Assembly (NCBI RefSeq): GCF_014297465.1 | Contig: NZ_JACORT010000006.1 | Location: 124,001 to 188,000 of the forward strand | Length of the DNA: 64,000 nt | Direction of reading: 5' to 3' | Source: Ramlibacter cellulosilyticus | Lineage (GTDB): Bacteria; Pseudomonadota; Gammaproteobacteria; Burkholderiales; Burkholderiaceae_C | Part shown: in pieces, positions 31,922-42,261 of the stretch | How the letters are laid out: the number at the start of each line of letters is the position of its first letter | Numbering within the stretch: position 1 is the stretch's first letter | Translations under genes and position numbers: made by a program | The notes under the pieces: model-generated | Databases searched by the model: none | Seen by the model: only the letters and a program-made list of their open reading frames with translations | What the model was told of the DNA's origin: nothing

Positions 31922-32767
31922 TCAGTTGAACTTGCTCGTCTGCGGCATCGGCCGCACAACCTCGTTGCGCAGGTTGCGCAAGCCCCAGTCCACCAGCGGC
32001 GCCAGCAGCAGGTAGCGCAGGGTCTGCCACAGCGGGAACTGCCGGCGATACGCGCGCGACGCGCGGAAGTGCCCCGCATCGTTGAACAGGCCGAAGTCGC
32101 CCGTCACCATCAGGTCGCACTCCGTGGGCACGCCGCCCAGGAAGGCGTCTTCGTGGCCGTCCCACAGCATGTGGCCGTTCACGTGGATGCCGTAGCCCCA
32201 TTCCCAGCCCAGGTCCTTCAGGCGCTGGCGGGCGGCGGCCATGCAGGCCGCGTCGTAGATGTAGGTGTCCGTGCGCAGCCAGCGGCCCTGCAGGAAGACC
32301 TCCACCACGGGACGGTAGGCCTCCTTCAGGCCCGGCGCCACGCCCCGCAGGATCTCGCCCGAGATGCCCACCATGCGCAGGCGCGCCGGCACCTTGGCGA
32401 TGCGCAGCATCGCGACCAGCAGCGTGGCCTTGTCCGGCGAATCGCCCCGGCCCGCGTCGTACACCTCGCGCGCCGTCAGCGCGCGCAGCTTCACGCGGCG
32501 CGCGAGCGGCAACCGCTTCACGTAGCCGTACACCGCGAGCGCCTTCTCGCGCTCGGTCTTGCACAGCTGCACGAGCGAGCGCACGCGTAGCCGCAGCTTC
32601 GGGTCTTCGAGGTCGAGGAGCGGCGAGGATCCGAGCCAGCGCTCGGGATCGTCGATCGCCTCGTCCGCGATCCAATGGGTGGGCAAAGCCACGTCGACTA
32701 CCTTTTCCCAACGTCGTTCTTCCCCGGTGCCGGTGCGGCCCGGAGTTGTGTCAAAGTGTATGGCCAA
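31922..32767 (-). CDS. transglutaminase-fold protein with Cys-to-Ser change
   Basis: 281-aa protein with the transglutaminase-like core AGRGDSPDKATLLVAMLRIAKVPARL. In active enzymes this segment reads GDCxDKA, so the nucleophile Cys is Ser here. A His/Asp-containing segment (HVNGHMLWDGHEDAFLGG) follows about 75 residues later, as expected for the other catalytic residues. The protein may be catalytically dead and act in binding, or use Ser. No signal peptide; cytoplasmic. Upstream on the other strand is the first ABC operon. Confidence 0.75.
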   Translation of the reverse strand: MAIHFDTTPGRTGTGEERRWEKVVDVALPTHWIADEAIDDPERWLGSSPLLDLEDPKLRLRVRSLVQLCKTEREKALAVYGYVKRLPLARRVKLRALTAREVYDAGRGDSPDKATLLVAMLRIAKVPARLRMVGISGEILRGVAPGLKEAYRPVVEVFLQGRWLRTDTYIYDAACMAAARQRLKDLGWEWGYGIHVNGHMLWDGHEDAFLGGVPTECDLMVTGDFGLFNDAGHFRASRAYRRQFPLWQTLRYLLLAPLVDWGLRNLRNEVVRPMPQTSKFN

Positions 32768-32927
32768 CCGGCGGGCGCCGCCTAGGAGAGTGCCCTAAGC
32801 GTTGTTCGGGGATACCGACGGTCGGCTCCGGGGGCCAGGCGGCAGAAAGTAGCAGGGGGTTCGCTCCTGATGACGTTGGCGGGGACGCGTGTTACAAGGT
32901 CCGTCGCACTTTCATCCCCGGGGGACC

Positions 32928-34007
32928 ATGGCCACGGTCGACATCCGAAAGGTGGAGAAGTACTTCGGCGCCGCGCAGATCATCCGCGGCGTCGACATCT
33001 CGATCGCGGACGGACAGTTCGCGGTGCTGGTCGGCCCTTCGGGCTGCGGCAAGTCCACGCTGCTGCGCATGATCGCGGGGCTGGAGGAGATCAGCCAGGG
33101 CGAGATCGCCATCGGCGGCCGGGTGGTGAACCGGCTCACGCCCAAGGAACGGGACATCGCGATGGTGTTCCAGAACTACGCCCTCTATCCGCACATGACC
33201 GTGCGCGACAACATGGCGTTCAGCCTCATGCTCGCGAAGCAGTCGAAGGCCATGGTCGACGAACGCGTGCGCAAGGCGGCCGACATCCTGGGCCTGGAGG
33301 CGCTGCTCGATCGCTTCCCGCGCCAGCTCTCCGGCGGGCAGCGGCAGCGCGTCGCGATGGGCCGCTGCATCGTGCGCGACCCGCAGGTGTTCCTCTTCGA
33401 CGAGCCGCTGTCCAACCTCGACGCCAAGCTGCGCGTGCAGATGCGCACCGAGATCAAGGAGCTGCACCAGCGCCTGAAGACCACCTCGGTCTACGTCACG
33501 CACGACCAGATCGAGGCCATGACCATGGCGGACAAGATCGTCGTGATGCGCGACGGCCGCGTGGAGCAGACCGGATCGCCCCTGGAGCTCTACGACCACC
33601 CGGTCAACCAGTTCGTCGCCGGCTTCATCGGCTCGCCCGCGATGAACTTCCTGCCCGGCGTGCTGCGCCGCGCGAACGGCAGCTCCCGCGTCGAGTTCGG
33701 CGACGGCCTGTGGCTGCCCGCGCCGCCGCAGGCCGCCGCCGCGCAGGACGGGCAACAAGTCCTCTACGGCGCGCGGCCCGAGCACATGCAGCTCGCCGGC
33801 AGCGACGAAGGCGTCGCGACCGAAGTCGTCGTCGTGGAACCCACGGGCGCCGACACGCAGGTCTTCACCAAGATCGCGGGCGTGGAAGTGACCAGCGTCT
33901 TCCGCGACCGCCACGACTTCCGCCCCGGCGAAATGATCCGCCTGCGCCCGGACCCGGCGCGCGCCCATCTGTTCGATGCCGCCAGCGGCCTGCGGCTCGC
34001 CCACTGA
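32928..34007 (+). CDS. sugar ABC transporter ATP-binding protein (UgpC/MalK type), importer 1
   Basis: 359-aa ATPase of a CUT1 importer. It shows Walker [10 protein letters not shown], the Q-loop [12 protein letters not shown], signature [13 protein letters not shown], Walker [17 protein letters not shown], and the switch His in VTHDQIEAM. The C-terminal third (about residues 240-359) is the TOBE/MalK-like regulatory domain. The ATG giving [13 protein letters not shown] is chosen by homology; an ATG 39 nt upstream is also open. First gene of a plus-strand operon of four (ATPase, binding protein, two permeases). Confidence 0.93.
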   Translation: MATVDIRKVEKYFGAAQIIRGVDISIADGQFAVLVGPSGCGKSTLLRMIAGLEEISQGEIAIGGRVVNRLTPKERDIAMVFQNYALYPHMTVRDNMAFSLMLAKQSKAMVDERVRKAADILGLEALLDRFPRQLSGGQRQRVAMGRCIVRDPQVFLFDEPLSNLDAKLRVQMRTEIKELHQRLKTTSVYVTHDQIEAMTMADKIVVMRDGRVEQTGSPLELYDHPVNQFVAGFIGSPAMNFLPGVLRRANGSSRVEFGDGLWLPAPPQAAAAQDGQQVLYGARPEHMQLAGSDEGVATEVVVVEPTGADTQVFTKIAGVEVTSVFRDRHDFRPGEMIRLRPDPARAHLFDAASGLRLAH

Positions 34008-34043
34008 ATCCCGCCTTCCAACCCCAACGACAGGAGACAAGCC

Positions 34044-35357
34044 ATGACCAACCGTCGCAAGTTCCTGAAGAAAGCCTCGGCCGGCGCGGCCGCGGTGTCC
34101 CTGCCCGTGCTGTGGCCCACCGGGGCCCTGGCGCAGCAGTGGAACAACCAGCCGGAGAAAGGCGCGAAGCTGCGCGTGCTGCGCTGGAAACGCTTCGTGC
34201 AGGGGGACGAGGACGCGTACATCGCCAACGTCAAGAAGTTCAGCGACAAGTACGGCATCGAGGTGCGCCTGGACCACGAAGGCTGGGAGGACGTGCGGCC
34301 GAAGGCGGCGGTGGCCGCGAACACCGGCGCGGGCCCGGACATCATCCTGTCCACCAATGACGACGCCAACCTGTACCCGGACAAGCTGGTGGACATGACC
34401 GACGTCGCCACCTACCTGGGCAACAAGTACGGCGGCTGGTATCCCGCGTGCGAAGCCTACCTGCGGCCCGACGGCCGCCGCTGGATCGGCGTGCCGCTCG
34501 GCGGCACCGGCTCGATGATGGTCTACCGCGACAGCATGCTCAAGGCCGCGGGCGTGAACGCCTTCCCGAAGGACACGGACGGCTTCCTCAAGATGTTCCA
34601 GGCGCTCAAGGCCAAGGGCACGCCCGGCGGCATGGCGCTGGGGCACGCCACGGGCGACAGCGGCTGGACGCAGTGGCTGATCTGGGCCTTCGGCGCGGCG
34701 CTCGTCGACAAGAACAACAAGGTGATCATCGACAGCGCCGAGACGCAGAAGGCGCTGGAGTACGGCAAGGAGCTGTACGCCACCTTCGTGCCCGGCACGC
34801 TGTCCTGGCTGGACCCGAACAACAACAAGGCTTTCCTCGACGGCCAGGTCTCGGTGACCAACAACGGCATCTCGATCTACTACGCGGCGAAGAACGCGAC
34901 GGACGCCAAGGTGAAGGAACTCGCCTCCGACATCCAGCACGCGAACTTCCCCGTGGGGCCGGTCGGCGTGCCGACCGAGTACCACCTGTTCTTCAACCAG
35001 ATGGTCTTCAAGCACACGAAATTCCCGAAGGCAGCCAAGGAGTTCGTGCGCTTCATGATGGAAGAGGAGCAGTACGGCCCGTGGATGCAGGCGGCCGGCG
35101 GCTACATCTCGCAGCCGCTGCGCGCGTACGAGAAGAACCCGGTGTGGACGGCCGATCCCAAGAACACGCCGTACCGCGATGCGGTGAAGAACATGCGGCC
35201 CGCGGGCTACATGGGCCGCCTGGGCTATGCGTCCGCGGGCGCGCTCGCCGACTTCATCGTGCAGGACATGGTGGCCGAGGCCGTGAGCGGCTCCAAGTCG
35301 CCCAAGGAGGCCGCGCAGCGCGCCGCACAGCGCGCCGAGCGCTACTACAAGGTCTGA
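34044..35357 (+). CDS. sugar ABC transporter substrate-binding protein, importer 1 (Tat signal)
   Basis: 437-aa extracellular solute-binding protein family 1. The N-terminus NRRKFLKKASAG is a twin-arginine signal, cleaved near ALAQQ, so the protein is probably exported folded. The mature part has the family's two-lobe layout, with GAGPDIILSTNDDANLY and AAGGYISQPLRAYEKNPVW. A Shine-Dalgarno (ACAGGAGACA) precedes the ATG. It sits 36 nt after the ATPase gene. The ligand is likely a sugar or sugar acid, given the neighbouring catabolic genes. Confidence 0.92.
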   Translation: MTNRRKFLKKASAGAAAVSLPVLWPTGALAQQWNNQPEKGAKLRVLRWKRFVQGDEDAYIANVKKFSDKYGIEVRLDHEGWEDVRPKAAVAANTGAGPDIILSTNDDANLYPDKLVDMTDVATYLGNKYGGWYPACEAYLRPDGRRWIGVPLGGTGSMMVYRDSMLKAAGVNAFPKDTDGFLKMFQALKAKGTPGGMALGHATGDSGWTQWLIWAFGAALVDKNNKVIIDSAETQKALEYGKELYATFVPGTLSWLDPNNNKAFLDGQVSVTNNGISIYYAAKNATDAKVKELASDIQHANFPVGPVGVPTEYHLFFNQMVFKHTKFPKAAKEFVRFMMEEEQYGPWMQAAGGYISQPLRAYEKNPVWTADPKNTPYRDAVKNMRPAGYMGRLGYASAGALADFIVQDMVAEAVSGSKSPKEAAQRAAQRAERYYKV

Positions 35358-35365
35358 GCGCGCGG

Positions 35366-36268
35366 ATGCTCCGCGCCCTGCAGAACAGCCGCAACCTGCT
35401 CGGGCTGCTCTTCATGCTGCCCGCGGCAGTGTTGCTGCTGCTGTTCCTCACGTACCCGCTCGGCCTGGGCGTCTGGCTCGGATTCACCGACACCAAGGTG
35501 GGCCGCGGCGGCGCCTGGATCGGGCTGGAGAACTACGCCTTCCTGTGGGGGGACAGCGTCACGCGGCTGGCGCTGTTCAACACCCTCTTCTACACGGCGG
35601 TCGCCAGCGTCATCAAGTTCGCGCTCGGGCTGTGGCTCGCGATCCTGCTGAACGAGCACCTGCCCTTCAAGACCTTCTTCCGCACGGTGATCCTGCTGCC
35701 GTACATCGTGCCGACGGCCTTGTCCGCGATCGCCTTCTGGTGGATCTACGACTCGCAGTTCTCCATCGTGAGCTGGGCGCTCATGAAGATGGGGCTGATC
35801 GACAAGTACATCGACTTCCTGGGCGAGCCCTGGAACGCGCGGCTGTCGACGATCGCGGCGAACATCTGGCGGGGCGTGCCCTTCGTGGCGATCACCCTGC
35901 TGGCCGGGCTGCAGACGATCTCTCCATCGCTCTACGAAGCCGGCGCCATCGACGGCGCCACGGGCTGGCAGCGCTTCCGCTACATCACGCTGCCGCTGCT
36001 CACGCCGATCATCGCGGTGGTGATGACCTTCTCGGTGCTCTTCACCTTCACCGACTTCCAGCTGATCTACGTACTCACGCGCGGCGGGCCGCTGAACGCG
36101 ACGCACCTGATGGCGACCTTGTCGTTCCAGCGCGCGATCCCCGGCGGGGCGCTGGGCGAAGGGGCGGCGATCGCGATCGCGATGGTGCCGTTCCTGCTCG
36201 CATCCATCCTCTTCAGCTACTTCGGCCTGCAGCGCCGCGCGTGGCAGCAAGGCGGCAGCGACTCATGA
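35366..36268 (+). CDS. sugar ABC transporter permease (MalF type), importer 1
   Basis: 300-aa inner-membrane permease with six predicted helices. The EAA loop (EAGAIDGATGWQRFRYITLPLL) contacts the ATPase. An N-terminal FMLPAAVLLLLFLTYPLG helix is typical of the MalF/UgpA group. The 8-nt gap after the binding-protein gene and the ATGA overlap with the next permease show that they form one operon. Confidence 0.92.
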   Translation: MLRALQNSRNLLGLLFMLPAAVLLLLFLTYPLGLGVWLGFTDTKVGRGGAWIGLENYAFLWGDSVTRLALFNTLFYTAVASVIKFALGLWLAILLNEHLPFKTFFRTVILLPYIVPTALSAIAFWWIYDSQFSIVSWALMKMGLIDKYIDFLGEPWNARLSTIAANIWRGVPFVAITLLAGLQTISPSLYEAGAIDGATGWQRFRYITLPLLTPIIAVVMTFSVLFTFTDFQLIYVLTRGGPLNATHLMATLSFQRAIPGGALGEGAAIAIAMVPFLLASILFSYFGLQRRAWQQGGSDS

Positions 36269-37137
36269 GCGACCGGTCCCACGACAGCGAAGGCATGAAC
36301 TACCTGAGCACGCTGCCGCGGCGCGTGGTGACGGTCTACATCCCGCTGGGCATCTTCGTCTTCGTGCTGCTGTTCCCGTTCTACTGGATGGTGATCACCA
36401 CCTTCAAGCCGAACGAGGAGCTGCTCTCGCGCGAAGGCAATCCCTTCTGGGTGGTGAAACCGACGCTGGCGCACATCGACAAGCTGCTGTTCAAGACCTC
36501 GTATCCGGAGTGGCTGTGGAACACGGTGATCGTGTCCGTGGTGTCCACGTTCGTGTCGCTGCTCGCGTCCGTGCTGGCGGCCTACGCGATCGAGCGGCTG
36601 CGCTTCCGCGGGGCCAAGCACGTGGGGCTGTCGATCTTCCTGGCCTACCTGGTGCCGCCGTCGATCCTGTTCATCCCGCTGGCGGCGATCGTGTTCAAGC
36701 TGGGGCTGTTCGACACGCGCTGGGCGCTGATCCTCACCTATCCGACCTTCCTGATCCCGTTCTGCACCTGGCTGCTCATGGGGTATTTCCGGTCGATTCC
36801 GTACGAGCTGGAGGAGTGCGCGCTGATCGACGGCGCGTCGCGCCTGCAGATCCTGTGGAAGATCATCCTGCCGCTCGCGGTGCCGGGGCTGATCTCGGCC
36901 GGCATCTTCGCGTTCACGCTGTCGTGGAACGAGTTCATCTACGCACTGACCTTCGTGTCGTCGTCGGAGGTGAAGACGGTGCCGGTGGGGGTGGTGACGG
37001 AGCTGGTGGAAGGCGACGTGTACCACTGGGGGTCGCTGATGGCCGGCGCGCTGCTGGGGTCGCTGCCGGTGGCGATCATCTATTCGTTCTTCGTGGAGTA
37101 TTACGTGTCGGGATTGACGGGGGCGGTGAAGGAGTGA
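36265..37137 (+). CDS. sugar ABC transporter permease (MalG type), importer 1
   Basis: 290-aa permease with six helices. The EAA motif is ECALIDGASRLQILWKIILPLAVPG, and the MalG/UgpE-type segment FPFYWMVITTFKPNEEL follows the first helix. It pairs with the MalF-type permease whose stop it overlaps. A family-1 REP pair begins immediately after its stop codon, separating it from the convergent GntR gene. Confidence 0.92.
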   Translation: MSDRSHDSEGMNYLSTLPRRVVTVYIPLGIFVFVLLFPFYWMVITTFKPNEELLSREGNPFWVVKPTLAHIDKLLFKTSYPEWLWNTVIVSVVSTFVSLLASVLAAYAIERLRFRGAKHVGLSIFLAYLVPPSILFIPLAAIVFKLGLFDTRWALILTYPTFLIPFCTWLLMGYFRSIPYELEECALIDGASRLQILWKIILPLAVPGLISAGIFAFTLSWNEFIYALTFVSSSEVKTVPVGVVTELVEGDVYHWGSLMAGALLGSLPVAIIYSFFVEYYVSGLTGAVKE

Positions 37138-37138
37138 T

Positions 37139-37217
37139 GCTGGGGTGCGCTTCGCGCAACCCAGCCTACATGGTGTGCCGCGACCCGTAGGCTGGGTTGC
37201 GCGAAGCGCACCCCAGC
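37139..37217. repeat. REP-like inverted-repeat pair, family 1, copy 3
   Basis: Arms 37139-37169 and 37187-37217 (31 bp each) are exact reverse complements with a 17-bp loop, the shortest loop of the four copies. It lies exactly between two convergent operons, 1 nt after the permease stop and 2 nt before the end of the GntR gene. Confidence 0.9.
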
Positions 37218-37219
37218 AA

Positions 37220-37963
37220 TCAAGCCGCCCGCAACCGCCTCGCCGGCGCATCCAGCCGCGGCAGCGGCTTGCGGCTCTCCAGCACCAGGTCGATATCCGC
37301 CCTGGCGCCATCGATCAGCACCAGCGACGCCCGCTCCGCCCGTTCCGCGTCGCCGGCCACCACCGCATCCAGCACCTCCCGGTGCAGCGGCAGCGACAGC
37401 CGCGGGCCGTCCTTGCGCGTCGTCGAGATCTCGAAGCTGGTGCGCAACAGCGCCGACAGCGCCTTGCTCATCTGCACCATCATGCGGTTGTGCGACGCCT
37501 TCAGCAGCCCCTGGTGGAACTGCAGGTCGTGCTTCACGTAGTCGCCCCCCTGCTCCACCGCGTGCTTCATGCCGGCGAAGGCCGCCTCGATGGCGGCGAT
37601 GTCGTCGGCGGTGCGGCGCTGCGCCGCGATGCGCACCGCCGCGGGCTCCACAACGCGGCGCAGCTCCTGCAGGTCGCGCAGGAACTCGCGCGTGAGCCCC
37701 GCGTGCGACTGCCACACGATCACGTCGGGGTCGAACCAGTTCCACTGCTGCGGCGGCAGCACGCGCGTGCCGACCTTGGGGCCCGTGGACACGAGCCCCT
37801 TCGCCACCAGCGACTTCACCGCCTCGCGCACCACGGTGCGGCTGACGCCCAGCTCCTCGCAGAGCACGGGCTCCGGCGGCACGGCCGTCTCCGGCGGGTA
37901 GCGGCCGGAGACGATCGCCTGGCCGAGGTGGTCCAGCGTCTGGCCGTGGAAGTTCTTGATCAT
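37220..37963 (-). CDS. GntR-family regulator (FadR/DgoR-like) of the sugar-acid regulon
   Basis: 247-aa regulator. The winged-helix domain (residues 10-75) has [28 protein letters not shown]. The FCD domain has [21 protein letters not shown] and [17 protein letters not shown] with metal or ligand residues. It closely fits the DgoR/LldR-type regulators of sugar-acid operons. Its ATG overlaps the stop of the upstream ABC ATPase gene, so it is the last gene of the minus-strand operon starting at 43218 and probably represses both operons, releasing on an aldonate or KDG-type inducer. Confidence 0.9.
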   Translation of the reverse strand: MIKNFHGQTLDHLGQAIVSGRYPPETAVPPEPVLCEELGVSRTVVREAVKSLVAKGLVSTGPKVGTRVLPPQQWNWFDPDVIVWQSHAGLTREFLRDLQELRRVVEPAAVRIAAQRRTADDIAAIEAAFAGMKHAVEQGGDYVKHDLQFHQGLLKASHNRMMVQMSKALSALLRTSFEISTTRKDGPRLSLPLHREVLDAVVAGDAERAERASLVLIDGARADIDLVLESRKPLPRLDAPARRLRAA

Positions 37964-39051
37964 TGCAGGCGCTGCGGTGGCGCATCCAGGCGCTGCCCGC
38001 CGGCCGTGTCGAACACGTGCGTCTTGTCCGCCGCGACGTCCAGCAGCACCGTGTCGTCCGGCTTGACGCCGGTGCGGCCATGCAGCACGACGACCAGGTC
38101 GGCCTCGCCCACGCGCAGCACGAGCTCGGTCTCGGCGCCGGTCGGCTCCACGACGACGACTTTCGCGGGGATGCCCTGCCCCGTCGTGGAGAGATGCAGG
38201 TCGCCGGGGCGCACGCCGTACTGCACCGCCTGGCCGTCGTTGCCCTGCGCCTGAGGCACGGTGGGCCAGCGCTGGCCCTGCGCCTCCACCCAGCTGCCGC
38301 CCTCGCCCTGGCGCAGCGTGCCTTGCAGGATGTTCATCGCCGGCGAGCCGATGAACTGGGCGACGAACAGGTTGCCGGGACGGTCGAACAGCTCGAGCGG
38401 CGTGCCGATCTGCTCCACGATGCCGTCGTGCATCACCACGATGCGGTCGGCCATCGTCATGGCCTCGATCTGGTCGTGCGTGACGTAGACCGTCGTGGTC
38501 TTCAGGCGCTGGTGCAGCGCCTTGATCTCGGCACGCATGGCGACGCGCAGCTTCGCATCGAGGTTGGACAGCGGCTCGTCGAAGAGGAACACCTTGGGAT
38601 CGCGCACGATCGCGCGGCCCATGGCCACGCGCTGGCGCTGGCCGCCGGAGAGTTCGCGCGGGTAGCGGTCCAGCAGTTGCGTGAGGTTCAGGATCCGCGC
38701 GGCGTCGTCCACGCGCTGCGCCGTCATGGACGTGTCCGCCTTGCGCAGCCGCAGGCTGAAGCCCATGTTGTCCCGCACCGTCATGTGCGGATACAGGGCA
38801 TAGCTCTGGAACACCATCGCGATGTCGCGGTCCTTGGAGTCGACGTCGTTCACCACGCGCCGGTCGATGTCGATCTCGCCGCCGCTGATCGGCTCCAGGC
38901 CCGCCAGCATGCGCAGGAGCGTCGACTTGCCGCAGCCCGACGGCCCCACCAGCACCACGAACTCGCCGTCGGCGATGTCGAAGCTGATGCCGTGGATCAC
39001 CTTGAAGCGGCCGAAGTTCTTCTCGACGCCGCGGAAGGAAACGGATGCCAT
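37960..39051 (-). CDS. sugar ABC transporter ATP-binding protein (UgpC/MalK type), importer 2
   Basis: 363-aa CUT1 ATPase. Motifs are [50 protein letters not shown] and VTHDQIEAM, with a MalK-type C-terminal regulatory domain. It differs from the importer-1 ATPase mainly in the last 120 residues, so the two are paralogues rather than a recent duplication. It lies 16 nt after the MalG-type permease and overlaps the gntR start. Confidence 0.93.
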   Translation of the reverse strand: MASVSFRGVEKNFGRFKVIHGISFDIADGEFVVLVGPSGCGKSTLLRMLAGLEPISGGEIDIDRRVVNDVDSKDRDIAMVFQSYALYPHMTVRDNMGFSLRLRKADTSMTAQRVDDAARILNLTQLLDRYPRELSGGQRQRVAMGRAIVRDPKVFLFDEPLSNLDAKLRVAMRAEIKALHQRLKTTTVYVTHDQIEAMTMADRIVVMHDGIVEQIGTPLELFDRPGNLFVAQFIGSPAMNILQGTLRQGEGGSWVEAQGQRWPTVPQAQGNDGQAVQYGVRPGDLHLSTTGQGIPAKVVVVEPTGAETELVLRVGEADLVVVLHGRTGVKPDDTVLLDVAADKTHVFDTAGGQRLDAPPQRLQ

Positions 39052-39067
39052 CTGGAACTCCGGTGGG

Positions 39068-39919
39068 TCAGCTCTTCACCGCGCCGGCGGTGAGGCCGGA
39101 CACCATGTAGCGCTTGAACGCGTAGTAGATCGCCGCCGGCGGCAGCGCGTAGATCAGGCCCGTGGCCATCAGCAGCTCCCAGGGCGAATCGTCGGCCGAG
39201 AGGAAGCTGCCCAGCGCCACGCCCAGCGTCGTGCTCTTGTCGTCCGACAGCAGCAGGAAGGCGTAGAGGTACTCGTTCCAGGCCAGCAGCAGCGCATAGG
39301 TGCCCACCGCCACCAGCGAGGGCACCATCAGCGGCAGGTACACGAGCCGGAACAGCTGCAAGGGCGTGGCGCCGTCCATGCGCGCGGCCTCGTCGAGTTC
39401 GTGCGGCAGCTTGTCCGAGGCCTGCTTCAGCACCCAGATGCAGTAGGGCGAGGCGATGGTGACCATCGCGAGGATCAGCGCCCACTGGTTGTTCAGGAGG
39501 CCGTAGTTGCCCATCGCCTTGTACATCGGGACCGCGAGGAAGGCCGCCGGAATGAAGTAGGTGAAGAGCGCCAGGTTCATCACCGTGCGGCCGCCCGGCA
39601 CCTTCAGGCGCGAGATCGCGAAGGCGGCGCAGGTCGCGACGAACAGCGTGAGGGCGCCCACCGTCACCGCGATCAGCACCGAGTTCCACATCTGCAGCCA
39701 GAAGTGGTTCAGGTAGTGGTGCTGCTCCTTGAAGACGATCGCGAAGTTCTGCAGCGTCGGCTCCTTGGGCCAGATGCGGCCGGAGGTCGCCGAGTCCTTG
39801 CTCGAGATGGCGAACAGGAACAGGTGGTAGATCGGGATCATGGTCCACAGGAACACGGGGATCCCGATCAGCAGCAGCTTGGTTTCCGCCGCCACGGCGC
39901 GCCAGGAAATCTTCTTCAT
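39068..39919 (-). CDS. sugar ABC transporter permease (MalG type), importer 2
   Basis: 283-aa six-helix permease. The EAA loop is [26 protein letters not shown], and the first periplasmic loop carries [21 protein letters not shown]. Its ATG overlaps the stop of the MalF-type permease (ATGA). Part of the minus-strand operon running from the 2-hydroxyacid dehydrogenase to gntR. Confidence 0.92.
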   Translation of the reverse strand: MKKISWRAVAAETKLLLIGIPVFLWTMIPIYHLFLFAISSKDSATSGRIWPKEPTLQNFAIVFKEQHHYLNHFWLQMWNSVLIAVTVGALTLFVATCAAFAISRLKVPGGRTVMNLALFTYFIPAAFLAVPMYKAMGNYGLLNNQWALILAMVTIASPYCIWVLKQASDKLPHELDEAARMDGATPLQLFRLVYLPLMVPSLVAVGTYALLLAWNEYLYAFLLLSDDKSTTLGVALGSFLSADDSPWELLMATGLIYALPPAAIYYAFKRYMVSGLTAGAVKS

Positions 39920-40803
39920 TTCGACAGCCGCTTCATCATGAAGTAGACGAGGGGCAGCACGAGCGGCAGGGCCACCACGATCGCCGCCATGGCGAGGTCG
40001 ACCTGGTCCAGGCGCAGGTAGCGGATGCCCAGGGTCGCGAGCACGTGCGTGAGGTCGGCGGGGCCGCCGCCGGTGAGCAGGTACACGCTGTTGAAGTCGC
40101 CCAGCGTCCAGATCATCGAGAGGATCGTCGACGTGAGATACAGCGTCCGCATCGACGGCCAGGTGATGAAGCGGAACTTCTGCCAGGTGCTGGCGCCGTC
40201 CACCGCCGCAGCTTCGTACTGCTCCGCGGGAATCGCGAGGCGCCCGGCAACGAGGATCAGCGTCCAGAACGGCAGCGACTTCCAGATGTGCATCAGCATC
40301 GAGAAGGACAGGGCCAGCGTCGGGTCGTTCAGCCAGTTGGGCCCGTCCAGGCCGGTGAAGCGGAAGATCAGCGAGTTGATCACGCCCCACTCCGGGTTCA
40401 GCATGAAGCGCACGGAGAGGATCGTGGGAATGGAAGGCACGGCCCAGGGCAGGATGAACAGGGCCGAGAGGATCCGGATCCACCAGCGGCCCTGCACGAA
40501 GAAGCCCGAGAGCAGCAGCGCGACCGCCATCTTGAGGTTGATCGCGACCACCAGGAACACGACGGTGTTGATCGCGGTGCGGAAGAAGATCGGGTCGGCG
40601 AAGAGGTGTTCGTAGCTCGTGGGGTGCCGCGCGAGCCACAGGCCGTAGCCGACCGGGTAGAGCACGAACACCGCGAAGACCGCGAGGTACGGCAGCACCA
40701 GCACCCGACCCCAGAAGTCCCAGGTGCTGGTGGCGCGGCGCTTCGCCGCCGGCGCGGAGGCCGGCAGCGCGTCCGCGCTGGTCGTCACGATGGTCGTGTT
40801 CAT
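39916..40803 (-). CDS. sugar ABC transporter permease (MalF type), importer 2
   Basis: 295-aa permease with six helices after a hydrophilic N-terminus of about 30 residues. The EAA segment is QYEAAAVDGASTWQKFRFITWPSM, and the N-terminal helix is LVLPYLAVFAVFVLYPVGYGLWLA. It follows the binding-protein gene by 19 nt and is coupled to the second permease. Confidence 0.92.
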   Translation of the reverse strand: MNTTIVTTSADALPASAPAAKRRATSTWDFWGRVLVLPYLAVFAVFVLYPVGYGLWLARHPTSYEHLFADPIFFRTAINTVVFLVVAINLKMAVALLLSGFFVQGRWWIRILSALFILPWAVPSIPTILSVRFMLNPEWGVINSLIFRFTGLDGPNWLNDPTLALSFSMLMHIWKSLPFWTLILVAGRLAIPAEQYEAAAVDGASTWQKFRFITWPSMRTLYLTSTILSMIWTLGDFNSVYLLTGGGPADLTHVLATLGIRYLRLDQVDLAMAAIVVALPLVLPLVYFMMKRLSK

Positions 40804-40822
40804 GGCCCGGCCTGCGCGCGGC

Positions 40823-42208
40823 TTACTGCGGGCTGCCCGCCACCGTCTTGATGCGGGCGATCATCTCGTCGACCGCCTTGTCCACCGGCACCTTCTCGTT
40901 CAGCACGCGGTTGGCCGCCTTGGCCCACACGTTCTCGTTGTTCAGGACCGTGAAGCGGTAGTTCTTGGTGAACTCGAAAGGCGTGGTGCCGCTCATGAAC
41001 TGGTTGTAGACGGCGGTGCGGTGCGGGTCCTGCTTCCAGAACGCGCTCTGCTGGCCGGCCTTGGTCACAGGGAACCAGCGGCCCAGCGAGCCCTCCACGT
41101 AAGGCGTGAGGTTCTCGTCCTGCAGCAGGAAGGCCACGAACTCCTTGGCGCGCTGCTTGTTCTTCGCGGCGCTGAAGATCACGCCCGTCTTCACGGCGGC
41201 GCGATACACCATCTTGGAGCCGTCCGGCTTCATCGGGAAGCCCGCAGTCGCGATGTTGTCGGTGTAGTTCTTCTTCGCGGCGGCGCGCTGGGCGTCCGTC
41301 AGCGAGGCGTTGTTGGCGTCGTCCAGCCACTTCGCGGCGATGGAGATCGTGGCGTTGTGCGTGAGCACCGTCGTCTTGTTGTGGAAGGCGACGTTGTTGT
41401 CCGGGTCCTTCCAGCTGGTGGAGGACGGCGGCGAGCAGCCCTTGCTGTACACCGAGGTGTAGTCGGTGAGCGCGTTGACCAGCCCCTGCTTGACCGCGGG
41501 GTCGTCCACCAGCAGCTTGCCCGAATCGTTGACCAGCTTGACGTTGTACGCGTCCATGAAGGTCAGGAAGGAATAGAAGGAGTCGCTGGAATCCACGCCG
41601 AGCGGCTGGCCGATGCCGAACACGCGCTGGCCGGTCTTCTGGCGCTCGGCGGGCTGCACCTTGTCGCACCAGAAGCTCCAGTAGCCCTTCCAGTCCTTCG
41701 GGATGTCGCTGTCCTTGAAGCCCGCCTCGGCCAGCATGTCCTTCCAGTACTGGATGTGCATGGTCTGCTGCTTCAGCGGGAAGGCGTAGTAGGCGCGCTT
41801 CTTCGCCGCATCGTTGTACAGGAAGGTCGTGGACAGCGCGTTCGGCTCGAACTTGGCGCGCAGCGGGTCGATCACGCTGCTGATGTCCTCCAGCTTGCCG
41901 TCGTACGCCCACTTGGCGGTGACCTGGAAGTCGTAGACGTCGGCATACGCCACGTCGGGCGGGTTGCCGGAGTCCAGCGCCGCCACCGTCTTCGGGATCA
42001 TGTCCTGGATCGGGTACTGCGACAGCTCGATCTTGACGTTCTTGTGCCTGGCCTCGTACTTCTTGATGGCCTCGAACAGCGCGTCGTCCTCGGCCTTGTA
42101 GAAGCCCTTGACCCACCAGACGGTGAGTTTCTCCTGCGCCATCGCGGGCGCCCCGGCCAGCAGGCCGAAGGCGATGCCCGCGGCGGCCAGAACCAGTCTC
42201 GTTTTCAT
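40823..42208 (-). CDS. sugar ABC transporter substrate-binding protein, importer 2
   Basis: 461-aa extracellular solute-binding protein family 1. It has a Sec signal peptide (MKTRLVLAAAGIAFGLLAGAPAMA) and then QEKLTVWWVKGFYKAEDDALFEAIKKYE. Unlike the importer-1 protein it has no twin-arginine motif and little visible similarity beyond the fold. The Shine-Dalgarno AGGAGA sits before the ATG at 42208; an upstream in-frame start at 42271 would cut into the dehydrogenase gene. The ligand is probably a sugar or aldonate. Confidence 0.92.
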   Translation of the reverse strand: MKTRLVLAAAGIAFGLLAGAPAMAQEKLTVWWVKGFYKAEDDALFEAIKKYEARHKNVKIELSQYPIQDMIPKTVAALDSGNPPDVAYADVYDFQVTAKWAYDGKLEDISSVIDPLRAKFEPNALSTTFLYNDAAKKRAYYAFPLKQQTMHIQYWKDMLAEAGFKDSDIPKDWKGYWSFWCDKVQPAERQKTGQRVFGIGQPLGVDSSDSFYSFLTFMDAYNVKLVNDSGKLLVDDPAVKQGLVNALTDYTSVYSKGCSPPSSTSWKDPDNNVAFHNKTTVLTHNATISIAAKWLDDANNASLTDAQRAAAKKNYTDNIATAGFPMKPDGSKMVYRAAVKTGVIFSAAKNKQRAKEFVAFLLQDENLTPYVEGSLGRWFPVTKAGQQSAFWKQDPHRTAVYNQFMSGTTPFEFTKNYRFTVLNNENVWAKAANRVLNEKVPVDKAVDEMIARIKTVAGSPQ

Positions 42209-42261
42209 GCCTTTTGTCTCCTGTGCTGTCGTGGTGGAAGAAACAGGGACCCGGCGCCGCG

